Assembly (NCBI GenBank): GCA_963978895.1
Contig: OZ022241.1
Coordinates: 9,864,856-9,928,855, forward strand
DNA length: 64,000 nucleotides
Reading direction: 5' to 3'
Source: Erpobdella octoculata
Lineage: Eukaryota > Annelida > Clitellata > Hirudinida > Erpobdellidae
Positions 9,946 to 31,180 of this stretch are shown in pieces. Made by a program: the position numbers and the translations under genes. Position 1 is the first letter of the stretch. Every line of letters begins with the position of its first letter. The notes below the pieces were generated by a model, which was given only the letters and a program-made list of their open reading frames with translations, was not told where the DNA came from and did no database searches.

Positions 9946-12900
9946 AAACAAACAAACATCAAACAAACAACTTTGTAAGTTAATATAAACGTTGTAAGAT
10001 AGAACTTTTGTCTAAGAAAAAGTATATTTAATTGTAATTAATTCTTATGGTTATACACAATATTGTTTTAATATTGATGGTTATACAAAATAACATTGGG
10101 TATTTGAAAAGTTTTTCCGCTTATGATATAGTAACAATCTAAGATAACTTATAATAATATAAATTAAAAAATATTAATATACAAAAGATCAAAACTTCTG
10201 GGTTTAAAATTTCCAATTATTTATTTATTCATTTATTCACAAAAAAACTGCTCTTAGCAATTTAATTTTTTTTAAATAGTTTCAAACCAAATTTCAAAAA
10301 TGCATTGCTGCTTATACGTGCCAAGATCTCTTAAAGAATTGTGTGAGGTTTATTCTGCACATAATTTCAAGGACATTTTTTTGGAGTCTATTGATGATGC
10401 AGGTGATTTAGAAAATGACATTCGTAATTTCAAATTTGCGGGGGGCAGGGGGGGAATTGCCCCTTCCCTAAGGATTTTGCGAAAAAATATTTTTAGAAAA
10501 CAAATAGCCAAAATATTTCTGGAGAAGTTTCTGAAGAAGTTTTTGGAAAAGTAGCTGCAAATACTCTTTCCCGGTCATCTGATCTTTTGGGAGAAAAATG
10601 TTTTAAAGTTTTGAAATTTGTTGGTGGCAGAGCGCTAGAGCGCTCGCCTGTCGATCGTTAGGTCGGCAGTTCAAACCTCACCGGCGTCACCAGCGTAACT
10701 CCCTTAAGCAAGGAGTTAACTCGCATTGCTACAGTAATAGGCGCCTATAAATGGCTGCCTCTGCAAAGAACCCTTCAGTGGCCTTGAAGTCCTTTAGGAT
10801 TTACGCCACTCTAAATATTGTCAAACATTAATATTATTATCAAAGCTGAAAACAAGATTTTTGGAGCTTGGGGCAGCGCCATGCGTTAGCAAATGGGTAG
10901 TATGCATTGTATAATTTCAGTTTATTAATTTTTATTACATTACAATATTTGTAGAGACAACTAATTTTTGCACAATGTGTTTTTCCATTTCATCAATGCA
11001 ACCTAAAAATGTGTATCCACAAAGCATTGATCAGAGTTGGAACCAGACTAGAGCCCTGCATGGGACGTGTTTGGTGAGGGACTTCATATTAGGGTTATAA
11101 AACTGGCCCGGCCAAGATAAAATCAGCATGGGTCGAGGCTATTGAGCCGAGTCATGGGTTTTTGTGCAAGTGAAATAAACAGGGCCAAACTTGGGATTTT
11201 GTATCTTCATAACGAGTCATTTAAAAAAATTGGGATTTGAGAAATAAATAAGCTGAATTGCTAGGACTGCTTACACATATAATAGCACGAGTTTAATGGA
11301 ATATGTCAAGACAACCCATTTACTGCAGTTTTTGTTGTCCGGGGCACAATCTGAGGAAATTGCCCCTAGAAAATCCCATCTGTCAACTTTTCCTCCAAAC
11401 AAAGCTACAGTCGTAGTAGGTACTTTTTAAAAAAAATTAAACTTCAAACATTTGCCTTCACAAATAGCTGATGACCGAGAAGGGCTTCCCAGCATTTTTC
11501 CAAAACTTTATACTTTTTTGTACCGCGATTTCTAGAAAATTTAAAAAAAAAACAGCCACAAAACAACATAGTCGCACCCGCTTTCGTAATTTTAATACGT
11601 GGTAAAAACCATCAGGTAGGTAACAATATATCAGCTTCAAAGTTAGATTCAAATTCAAATATATTCTTGGGAATCCTGTAAGTTTTTGAAAGTTTTGAGA
11701 AATCAAAAAAGTGCACAGGAAAAATATACCACTAAGGGGGGTAACCAGTCTGTCCTCTGGTTTACTATTTTGTTCAAAAGGGCAATACATATTATCCTTC
11801 TATACTATTTTTAAATTGTTGTTCTATCAAAATTTCTTCTTCTTCAATCAATCAATCAATCAATGTGATTATTTAGAGAGCGTTTCCTATAGAGCTTTTA
11901 GGGTCTGTCGAAATTGGTAATCTTTCATCTGCAACTGCATTAATTCATGAACCGTGTAAAATTAATTTCCTGACTTTTGTCAATTCTCTGTGAATCAAGA
12001 TATTGTTCTTGTAGGCTGTACTGATATCAACGGCACTGCTTTGTAACTGTATATTAAACCACATATTACACATTTAGACACATATTACAAATATGTATCC
12101 GACAGTTTGAAAAACAGTGATAAATTATATACAAAAAGTTTTTTTTCAGAGTGCGGATGCGGAACAGAGGCACGCGATGTGGGTCCCCCCATAAATCCAT
12201 CAATGACTACAACTTTTTTTTCAGTCCCAGTTTTTTTGGAGAAAAATTTTATGAAGTTTTGACATTTTTTTTGAAAAGTATCTACAACTACCCCTCCGGT
12301 TATCCGCTATTTTTGGAAAAAAAAAATAAAATTTTAGAATCTGTGGGTTTTATAAACTTTTGCCCCCCTAAGGTTTTGCTGAAATGACGTCCCTGGCTAA
12401 ACCACAAAGTATTTCCTTTCCTGTCCCATTACTGATCGTTGTACACTATTTATTTGTTTCAATTTGATAAATGGCCGTTCCTCAATTCTGCATCAATCAA
12501 TCAATTCATTAAATTTTTATAGCGCTATTTCCTTGGCGTTCATTAGTGCACGGACACGAACTTATTAAACAGATAAGTTTTAAGTCCACGACGAAAAACA
12601 GTGAAAGAAGTAGATTTAGATTTTGCAACAGTCACAGGTGTGAGATTTGATTAAAGTCTGTTTCTGTCAATTAGACAATTTAGACAAAAAACAGTCTTAT
12701 CGCAACAGCTACATTTTGGAAAAGGCTTACTACTTTCAATTTCAATTATCGATATTTGTTTAAAATTGTTTATTAAATTCAGTGGTCTTAAGACAGATGA
12801 ATCAGAATTAACATAGTAGATTAATTTTAAAAAAACGTGGTAAAATTGTTTTAGAAAACACTGAGTTTGAGAAATGTGAAACCAAAACCCTAATATGGTT

Positions 12901-13080
12901 AATGACCCGGACCCCTTTACACTGTTCCGGGCCCCTGTACATTTTCACCGCTACCCCCTCTCCACGCACTTGGCAAGAAGGCAAAAAAATGACAACAATT
13001 TCACAAAATTTTAGTCATTTTAAACATGTAAAATAAACAAATTGTATTTGTGTAGCACACAATTATTGTTCTATAAAAAA
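9946..13080. other. Transposon debris, no gene recognised
   Basis: Apart from the SINE at 10623-10835, I see only AT-rich sequence. There are decayed G/C-run repeat ends (10440-10470, 11340-11390, 12180-12390, 12890-12960) and two CAATCAATCAATCAAT stretches (11840, 12495) of the kind found at LINE 3' ends. The short frame at 10300-10554 has no recognisable family. Confidence 0.5.
10623..10835 (+). mobile_element. tRNA-derived SINE
   Basis: The head GGTGGCAGAGCGCTAGAGCG resembles an A box and GGTCGGCAGTTCAAACCTC a B box. The body has the block CTCCCTTAAGCAAGGAGTT, also present in the SINE at 46576-46772 and, in altered form (TTCCGTTGAGCAAGGAATT), in the SINE at 35552. The tail is ATT-rich (AATATTATTATC). 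Non-coding and transcribed by RNA polymerase III in the general SINE model; the promoter boxes here are slightly decayed. Confidence 0.7.
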
Positions 13081-13085
13081 AAAAA

Positions 13086-13190
13086 CTAGCGAGGTACCCG
13101 GCGTTGCCCGAGGTTCTTAGAGGTTTTTCTATTATTTTTCTCTCCCATTGATTCTCAAGGTTGTTTTAAAATTTCGTTACAATTTCGTTT
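13086..13190 (-). mobile_element. Helitron-type 3' end remnant, minus strand
   Basis: ACTAGCGAGGTACCCGGCG with TTGCCCGAGG is the inverted form of the CCGGG...CGCTAGT end seen at 9190 and 45629. The sequence then continues into the conserved CTTGAGAGT/ATTTCGTTAC box of the same family, which the SINE at 13191 interrupts. Confidence 0.5.
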
Positions 13191-13400
13191 GGTGCTAGGT
13201 TAGCTGAGTTGGTAGAGCGTTAGCCTTGAATGTGAGAGCTTCACGGTTCGACTCCCACTCACTGCCTAGTACTAGCCCATGTCAACGGAAAACTCAGCGG
13301 GTAAAATCGTTCTCTCCGTGGAGCATGTAAAAGAACAGCGCCTTTGAACAAAGCGGAAAAGGCGCTCAATAAATTATCAAACATTTACATTTACATTTAC
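13191..13400 (+). mobile_element. tRNA-derived SINE with (ATTTAC)n tail
   Basis: A good tRNA-like head: TTAGCTGAGTTGGTAGAGCG (A box) and CACGGTTCGACTCC (B box). The body is about 100 bp, with AGCGCC...GGCGCT pairing near 13337-13365. The tail is (ACATTT)3AC. It sits inside the Helitron-family box: the flanks read ...ATTTCGTTAC and GATCGGATGAATGG, which are adjacent in uninterrupted copies. The (ATTTAC)n tail is shared with the SINE at 35552, so both probably used the same partner LINE (inference). Confidence 0.75.
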
Positions 13401-13700
13401 GATCGGATGAATGGTGTGCCATTGCATAAAGGACATACAGACATGATTGTCTGTACAAGGATGTCTTGTTATATCAAGATATCCTTGGTCTGTATTTCTT
13501 TTATGCATTGCTACACCATTCATCCGATCGTAACAAAATTTTACCCGGCGGCGTTTCTCGGGGGTTTTCTATCGTTTTTCTCCCTCGCTCCCGTTTCCTT
13601 TCCCGTTTGCTTTCACGCTTTTTGTCGCTTTCCCGTTCCCGTTTGTTCTCCCGTTCCCGGCCGAATTTTTTATACCTTGCACCCGGGCGACAGATACCCT
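13401..13700. mobile_element. Helitron-family remnant
   Basis: Carries two opposed copies of the ATTCATCCGATCGTAA box (about 13400 and 13515), a degraded TTACCCGGCGGCGTTTCTCG end (13538), and the pyrimidine-rich CCCGTTCCCGTTTGCTTTC minisatellite (13580-13660). These are all parts seen at 8198-9400 and 50640-51010. Confidence 0.5.
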
Positions 13701-14483
13701 CGCTATGCCACTGACCATGGCACTGCTCCGATATCATATCGTATGGCTAAAATGCGATAATTTTGTGGTTTCTTCAAATACGATTTCCTGATTCCAGCGG
13801 TGGATCCAGAAGATTCGTAATGGGTGACAATTTTGATTGCTGTCGTTATGCACCTCGTTGTAAGATATCTTAAATTTATTTTAATAGGTAGTCCTAAAGC
13901 GACTAAGGCACCCGTTAAATTTAAATTGATATTTAAATATAATTTTCTACTTTTTAGTTTTTTCGATTGCCTGCGAAAATAAAATTATTATTTATAATAA
14001 TTTACTGTATGCAAATGCAGTTGTAAGGCGACTAAAGGGGTTCGTTAAATTAAAATTAAACTAATTACTTTCTACTTTTTCAACTGCCATATAGTAAATG
14101 TAAGGAAAACCTCAGCCAGAGGCGGCTTTTGGGGGGGGGCTGGGCGGGGGCCACGGTCCCCCCCAAAATTTTGTCCACAAAAAATTTTTTATTAGCTCAC
14201 TCATGCTTGAGTATTTAGATTAGTTGATAAACGTAGTATTTTCATACATTTTGAATTATATCTATTTAGTTATATCATATATTTCTACTAATATTTTTAA
14301 ATTTTGTAGTGCCTTCTGTCCATCCGATCGAGCTCGTATAAACTTTAGCCTCGCATGTCTGCAAGGGCGCAACTAGGTGGTCGCAATCCAAATTGGAGGG
14401 CCCTGCAATTTTTCCAAATATGATGAGTTTTTCTTTGAGTGGGGGGTGGGGGTGATACATTTATTCTCAATCTATTACATGCC
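13701..14483. other. Non-coding gap, transposon ends
   Basis: No gene. CCCTCGCTATGCCACTGACC (13697-13716) is a decayed copy of the hAT terminus seen whole at 33115-33434. A G-run repeat end lies at 14110-14170. Confidence 0.45.
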
Positions 14484-14695
14484 TATATATTTATATGTTT
14501 ATAAATATTATAAACTTATTTTTTAATATTTGCTTTAACTGGTTTGAGACTAAGTTTGACTATCTTCAGTTTGCAGTCTTTATTAATGATAGAAAAGAAA
14601 GACTGCAAACTGAAGATAGTCAAACTTAGTCTCAAACCAGTTAAAGCAAATATTAAAAAATAAGTTTATAATATTTATAAACATATAAATATATA
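14484..14695. repeat. Perfect foldback 1: 98-bp arms, 16-nt loop
   Basis: The left arm 14484-14581 and right arm 14598-14695 are exact reverse complements by my reading. The loop is ATTAATGATAGAAAAG. The stem includes AACTGGTTTGAGACTAAG and its complement. The same loop closes a different stem at 15042-15155. No coding capacity. The perfection implies a recent origin or an assembly effect. Confidence 0.9.
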
Positions 14696-15041
14696 AAAAC
14701 TGTTTTAAAGTATGTTACCGTAACGTGACCAAGGTATTCAGAAATCCTTAACAGAATTTCTATTTTATACTTTTTAGGGCGCAAGAAAAACGTTGTTTTT
14801 TAAATGTATTTTTATAATGTAAAATTGTTCTTACAAAAGGCATTGTCCCCGATAGATTATATAATTCGCTGGCTGAGGTCAGTGGCGTCGATTCAGCAAA
14901 ACCTTGGGGGCAAAGATATTTTTAAATTAACCTGGAGAATCTTAAAACTCAAATGTCAAGCTAAGACAGACCCACAAGGGCGCAACCAGTCAAAAATCCT
15001 AGGGGGCTCTAGTTTGAAAAGGAAAAAAGCCCGCAGCAGGT
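14696..15041. repeat. Spacer with inverted segment X and transposon ends
   Basis: Positions 14696-14797 recur inverted at 15151-15246, so the two hairpins sit in a larger inverted arrangement. The same segment occurs once more, non-inverted, at 33443-33530 (GTGACCAAG...TTTTTAGGGCGCAAGAAAAACG). The remainder (14800-15041) has no recognisable gene. Confidence 0.7.
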
Positions 15042-15155
15042 GAAAATTTTTTAAACTATTTTGCAGTTTTTTTTCTATCTTTAAGAATTTATTAATGATA
15101 GAAAAGAAATTCTTAAAGATAGAAAAAAAACTGCAAAATAGTTTAAAAAATTTTC
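15042..15155. repeat. Perfect foldback 2: 49-bp arms, same 16-nt loop
   Basis: The left arm 15042-15090 and right arm 15107-15155 are exact reverse complements. The loop 15091-15106 is ATTAATGATAGAAAAG, identical to the loop of the hairpin at 14484-14695, although the stems are unrelated. The stem includes ACTATTTTGCAG and its complement. Confidence 0.9.
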
Positions 15156-15250
15156 TTGCGCCCTAAAAAGTATAAAATAGAAATTCTGTTAAGGATTTCT
15201 GAATACCTTGGTCACGTTACGGTAACATACTTTAAAACAGTTTTTAATTC

Positions 15251-15348
15251 ATATACAACGAAAAACGTTGGGCGCATTATTTTTTATAAATGTTTGTTTT
15301 ACAGAGGTTTTGATGTTGTGTATGCGCCCAAAGTTTTTCATTGTATAT
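15251..15348. mobile_element. 98-bp MITE with 27-bp inverted ends
   Basis: The ends (15251-15277 and 15322-15348) are inverted copies with two mismatches, ending in GTTGGGCGCAT and ATGCGCCCAAAG. A second, opposite-facing copy lies at 27741-27826 with the same interior (ACAGAGGTTTTGATGTTGTG). Too small to encode a transposase, so non-autonomous. Confidence 0.7.
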
Positions 15349-16320
15349 TAATAACAAAACACATATTTTGTTTCAAAATACAATAAAGTAGACTTTGGCG
15401 AGCTATTGTATGTCCAGCTTCAAATTTGAGGTCAACTCAGCTCAAGGAAATTAAGCGATGCGGGATTTTATTTACCCGCGAGTTGAACCCAGAACCCAAG
15501 CTCAAAATTCAAAGACTTATACTGCAGTCCCATCGCGCATCTTTGTAGCGATATATACAACCGCTTGTTACATTTGTAAGTCGACTGGATCCGCCTTTGT
15601 GATTAAAAGTCAATTATTAAAAATTGATTAGATAAAATATTACAACTGTTTATTTTTATTTTTTCATTATTACATGTCTGAAGAGGTTTTTCAAAAACAT
15701 GTGGTTTGTGGGCTTTTCACACACACACAAAACGAAACTTATAATCAAAATTACTTTTAAATATTTGTTATGAAGGGGCGTTCATAAACATGAACCGAAA
15801 CTCTGTCCCTGCTGATAGTGCTGGCAATTGATTTCAAAAGAAATTGGTTTTGTGGGTTAAAAGAGACATTGTTGTTATTTTTTTACACATATTTTTGTTA
15901 TGATATTTTTTTATGCGGGTCGTCAGATCATATGACCGCTTTCTCGTTCAAGAATTCAAGACTCAAGATAAAAGTAATGACAAAAATAATTTTATAATTA
16001 TTCATTAAATAATAAGAATAAGATGGTAAGTAGTTAAATTAGAAAAATGGAGTTTACTCGTTTGTAACTATAAAATGTAAAACTAGTCTTACTTACATTC
16101 TGTAGTGTAGTGTAAACTCTGTATGAAATTGTTATGTAATGATTACTAATCATTAGTAACTAATATGAACAGTGTTGCAGTTCTAATTATGCTGGTGTTG
16201 TTATTGAGAGTTGGTTAATTATTTAGCTTAGGATATAATAATATAATAGGATATCATAATAAAAAATAAAAAGGTTTTTATTTGAGATGACTATGGTGTT
16301 GTTATACATGTTAAAATAAA
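15349..16320. other. Intergenic, no gene recognised
   Basis: AT-rich sequence upstream of WASHC2. I could not find a promoter or the non-coding first exon of WASHC2 with any certainty. Confidence 0.5.
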
Positions 16321-16542
16321 GGTAATCTTTCACACAAATGGCCCGATTTGGGAAAGATTAATACATTCTTGGCTATAATTAGTAATTAGCTATAAACACA
16401 AGGAACAGTAACCACTATGTTGATAATGTTGAAACATTATGGTAATTAGGGTTAGGGTTAGGCTGGTTAGGGTTAAGGTTGTAACAAAATAGGACTATTT
16501 TATTGGAAGATTCGGCCCAGGCTGTTTATGTGAAAGATAACC
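16321..16542. mobile_element. 222-bp MITE with 8-bp direct repeats
   Basis: The termini GGTAATCTTTCACACAAA and (inverted) GGTTATCTTTCACATAAA bound the element. AAAATAAA flanks it on both sides (16313-16320 and 16543-16550), as expected for an 8-bp target duplication, although the motif is low complexity. The interior holds TTAGGGTTAGGGTTAGG (about 16447). It lies 150 bp before the first WASHC2 coding exon. Confidence 0.65.
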
Positions 16543-16707
16543 AAAATAAAATCATAGTTTTTGAAATTGTTTCTTTTATATGAGTTATTATGAACCAGTT
16601 TTAAGAATTTACTTTTAAAATTATTCATTATTATTTTTTTTATTCGAGTGTGATGTTGTGATTTACCGAAATAATTCTTTTTTTTTTTCAGAACTTTTTT
16701 TGACCAA

Positions 16708-26786
<10,079 letters not shown>

Positions 26787-27740
26787 TGTTTATTTGAATT
26801 TTTTGATGCCGTCCTGCTGATTTGTTATCGTATGTTTGTCGTGATATGATTATATTTTGTTCATCGAGATATTCATATTCAGCATGATTGATCTGATGTT
26901 CGTTCTTGATATGCAAATTATTACTATTAATTTTCACAAAAATAACCATAAAATGGGTGGCTTAAAGTTATTTAAGCTGGTTGAAAACAAGCTATTATCC
27001 ACAGAGTGATGTTGCATCCTGAGCTGTTGTCTTAAATTTTCTTGAGTTGCAGAAGCACAAATTAAGAATGATTTATTTAATACTACTCATAGTTGTGATA
27101 TAAAATCTCTAAAATGAGACGACATACTTACTAGTGATAAGAATTTGCATATTTGATGTGTATATTAAATTTGGTGATGTTTTTTAGTTCAACAAAGTGG
27201 ATAATTTTGTTGGCATTTTTTTGATTCAAATTTCTGTCCATTCCAATAATGAAAGAACGACCAAATTATCGTTTTAATAAATTCATTCTGCAGCTTATGA
27301 AATTTGACTTTTAAACAACTTTCCCTACACAAGGTTTTTAATAAAATTGTTGAAATTGGTAATTTTAAAGGATTTTAGTGAGAAACTGAAAACTTTTGAA
27401 GAAAGAGTGGATAAAGTGTTTTCTTTAAGGGAGTTGTTGTCAACTAGTGATGTAAAATTGGATTGCAAATTAAATAGAGTTTGAATATGCTTCTAAAGGA
27501 TGCTTTTAGCTGCAAAAATATTTGTTATTATTTTTGATCAACTTAACATAAAAGTTAAGTTCATATGTAATACTTTGTTGGTTTTGCAAACCAGGCAGAC
27601 TTTTCACAGCAGGTTTCAAAAGTTCAATTCATAAATTATTAGTGTAAATTTTCATTGCGGATTGAATATATATTTATTCCCTTCGCTAAATTAACACCCA
27701 ATTAACTCCCAAAATGCCTGGCTCTTCTTTACTACCACAA
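26787..27740. other. WASHC2 3' UTR and downstream gap
   Basis: No further coding exon. AATAAA at 27276-27281 is a candidate poly(A) signal, which would give a 3' UTR of about 500 nt. The rest is AT-rich without recognised content. Confidence 0.45.
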
Positions 27741-27826
27741 TTCAAGGTTGGGCGCATACACAACATCAAAACCTCTGTAAAACAACAATTTATAAGAGAT
27801 AATGCGACCAACGTTTTTTGTTGACT
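27741..27826. mobile_element. Second copy of the 'GGGCGCAT' MITE, inverted
   Basis: GGTTGGGCGCAT ... ATGCGACCAACGTTTTTTG, with interior ACACAACATCAAAACCTCTG, is the reverse complement of the element at 15251-15348 with moderate divergence. Confidence 0.6.
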
Positions 27827-27864
27827 CTAAATTAGAAACTGTTATAAAGCATTTTTGATATACG

Positions 27865-30800
27865 TACCGTCCTGGAAGCATTCAAATCAAATTTATTTAA
27901 CGCCAATGTCGTAAACGAATCTGAGGCGGGTGATCTGTTTTTCACAGAACTAGGAAATATTTTTGAAGCATTGGCGACGTACAATTGCCAGGTCATTATC
28001 ACGGGTGATCTGAATGTCAAGGTCAACATTTCTCTCGATCCACACTATGTTCGTTTGTTGGATCTCATAGATTCATTCTGTTACTGGTCCTACGTATACC
28101 CAAGGTAATACTCTGGATTTGGTTATTACTAGATCCGATCTTCCATCTCCGTCTGTCGTTGTCGATCTGCCGCAGGTCTCCGATCATTCTCTTGTGCGTT
28201 TCTGGCAGTGATGGGCACTTTAACTACTGTAGTTGTAACTACTGTAGTTATAACTACATTTATAGTAGTTACATGGTAGTTATAACTACTTTTGTTTTTG
28301 AGTAGTTGCCATGTAGTTATAACTACTTTTATGATCTAGTTTGGTAGTTATAACTAGTCTAACTACTTTGACTTAGCGCTGTAACAAAATTATTAAAAAG
28401 CCAGATAATTTAAAAATATAATCTAAAGCATCGAATGTTCAATCACTGAAGGATTATCCATTTGTAGAATGAGCTTTCATATAAGCCAATTTTACTCTTC
28501 CAAGCATGGCTGGTATGATTTTGACACCTCGACGGTGCAAAATGAGTGACACTTTATTTGACCGTATGGTTTTTCTGAAAAGCCGTTCCAGTTTTAACAA
28601 ATTTTGAACTTTGTCATTCAACCTTTATGTATCAATAAACACTTTGTTTTTCTAAAATTTGCTTAAAAATACTTTGTTTTTATTATATTTGCTTAAAAAT
28701 ACTTTGTTTTTATTATATTTGTTTAAAAATACTTTTTTTTATTATATTTGCTTAAAAATACTTTGTTTTTATTATATTTAGTTAACAATCATTATTATTC
28801 TTTAAAAAAAATTATTAAATGCAAATTTATTTTTTGTTGTTGTGTTTTTATATCTTACAGTACATGTTTTATAAATATACGAGTAGTTAAAAAGTAGTTG
28901 GAAAGTAGTTAACTACTTTAGTAGTAGTTAAGAAACTAGTTATAACTACCTCTCTTCTAAAGTAGTTAACATGTAGTTATAACTACTTCTGTCATGAGGT
29001 AGTTGGCATGTAGTTGTAACTACAATTGAAGTAGTTGGTGCCCATCACTGGTTTCTGGATTCCGATCCGACTTCCTCCAGCTCGGTTTGTCGACATCGAT
29101 AATCGTGCTTGGAGGAGTTTTGATTCTGGGCGATTTCGGTCTGATTTACGTAGCAGCCTCCTGTGAAATCCGGTGGTCTATGAAGATATGTCTATTGATC
29201 AGGCCCAGGAGCTCTATGACACTACCTTATCGTCGCTCCACAATCGACATTCTCCCTCCCGTGCTGCCAGACGGCGCCTTCAGCCTCTCACGCCGTGGTT
29301 TGATCGTGAGTGCACTGCCTCGAAACGGAAATCAAGACTGTTGCCGACTGTTGGAGCGGCGCTACAAGCGCACTCGAGACCCTGATGATCGCACTCTGTG
29401 GATGAGCCAGGTACGGGCGTCTCACGGCCTTTTTAGGCAAAAACAAATTTCTTACTAGAAGGGAAAAATCGATGACAGTCAAGGTAATCCTGCAAAGCTT
29501 TGGATAACATTGTCTGGGGTGCTTGGTGGGGACTGTGGCAATTCAGCCCCACCCAATGATCTTGCGGTCGGTGATTTCTTGAAAGCGTTTTTGGAAAAGA
29601 CCGAGAATGTTCGCCAGTCTACTTCGTCTACTTCGTCTGCTTCTTGTCCACTTTACTGTGCTGGAGGCAATCACAGCTTTCATCATCCGACTCATCGGGG
29701 CTTCACCTAACAAAAACTGTTCCTTGGACCCAGTGCCAACATAGATAATAAAACAATATTCCAATGAACTGACACCGTTCGTGGCATTTCTGGCCAACTC
29801 TTCGCTAAGACAAGGTTTTTCCCTCAACTCAGTAAAATGCCATTATCACGACAGTCCTCAAGAAGCCAAACTTGGATCCGCACAACACTGCAAACTATCG
29901 CCTGATCTCCAATTTGTCGTATTTGTCTAAGTTGTTGGAGCAATGTGTCGGTGACAAGATAAACATATAACTCAATGAAAATAACCTCCTGCCACGGTGC
30001 CAGTCAGCCTACAGAAAACATTAATCTACTGAGACTGCTGTCTTGAAGGTACTCTAGGATATCTACTCAGCGGCCGACCTGGAAAGGATCACACTCCTGG
30101 ACCTTCTGGACCTTAGTGCCGCGTTTGACACCATCGATCATCGGATCTTGTGTGATAGGCTTCATAACTCGTTTGGGGGTGTTGTTTTGAAAAGGTTCGG
30201 CTCCTACTTGGCGGACCGGTCCCATTGCATCCGCTGCAACGATGTCAAATCTGAATCGGCTTCTCTCTTTTATGGTGTCCCGCAGGGGTCCGTCCTTGGT
30301 CCGGTGTTGTTTCTTCTTTACAATGCCGATGTCATCGGTGTCGCCACCAAAACATGGGTTCTCGGCTCATTCCTATGCTGACGATCTGCAAATTTACTGT
30401 GACTCTTCTCAGAAGTCATGCTCTAATCTTGTGCCAAGAATGTTTGCTTGTATTAGTGAGATCAGCTCACGGATGGCCAGCAATCGAAGACTGAGCTGAT
30501 ATGGCTGGGTTCATCTCTGCGGCTGAGGCATTGTCTGATGGGGGATGTGGACATTGCTGGGGTCTCGGTCAGGCCTTCTGCATTTGTTCGGAATCTTAGG
30601 GTGTTGGTTGACCGTGATCTGTCCATGGAGACAAACATTTACCATCTCACCCACGCCTGTTTTTACCATCTTTGTCAGCTACGTGTCATCCGCAGGAGCC
30701 TCACTACAGACTCTGCTCACTCCCTTGTAAGAGCACTGGTGCACAGCCGGGTTGACAATTGCAACGGGTCCTGGCCGGTCTGCCTGACTGGGCCATGGTC

Positions 30801-31180
30801 TCGAGTCTGATGCGGACGCGGTTTCATTGGTTTCCTTTTCCGCAGAGAATCCGTTTTAACTTTTGCTCTATGGTTTTCAAATGTCTTCATGGTATGGCTC
30901 CTGTCTACTTTCAGGAACTGTGTGTCCCGGTCTCTATACTCTCGTGTCTGTCTCATCTTCGATCGGCGGCGGCCGGAGATCTACATGCCCCTCAGATTGG
31001 CAGGTGAGGATTTTCTATGGCTGGTCCTGTGGCCTGGAATGACCTTACCACTGCTCTGAAGGATTCCACGATGTCTTTCAACGTCTTTCGAGAACGGCTC
31101 AAGACTGAATTGTTTTTTTCTATTTAACTATGCAGTGCGCTTTTGTGACTTTTCTTTTTTTTAAAAGCGCTATATAAAAA
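27865..31180 (+). pseudogene. Dead L2/CR1-group LINE, interrupted
   Basis: The endonuclease part reads NCQVIITGDLNVKV, GNTLDLVITRSDL and QVSDHSLVRFW (27960-28205). After the inserted element at 28206-29050 the same frame resumes with RAWRSFDSGRFRSDL. The reverse transcriptase part has GVPQGSVLGPVLFLLYN (30271), SYADDLQIY (30370) and LVRALVHSRVDNCNG (30724). The C-terminal part keeps an RFHWFPFPQRIRF-type block. Several frameshifts and stops separate these blocks, so it cannot be functional. The 3' end AAGCGCTATATAAA (about 31166) is typical of L2-like LINEs. Confidence 0.8.
28206..29050. mobile_element. 845-bp non-autonomous hAT element in the LINE
   Basis: The termini CAGTGATGGGCAC and GTGCCCATCACTG are inverted copies. 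The exact 8-bp target duplication GTTTCTGG flanks both sides (28198-28205 and 29051-29058). 8-bp duplications and CAGNG ends define hAT elements. Subterminal GTAGTTATAACTAC motifs recur many times near both ends. The centre holds four tandem copies of a roughly 32-bp unit (TTGCTTAAAAATACTTTG). No transposase frame. Confidence 0.85.

Noticed and set aside
10300..10554. Small gene (84 codons, MHCCLYVPRSLKELCEV...)
   Set aside because: No splice partners or family motifs, and it runs into G-run transposon debris; probably a fragment of an old element.
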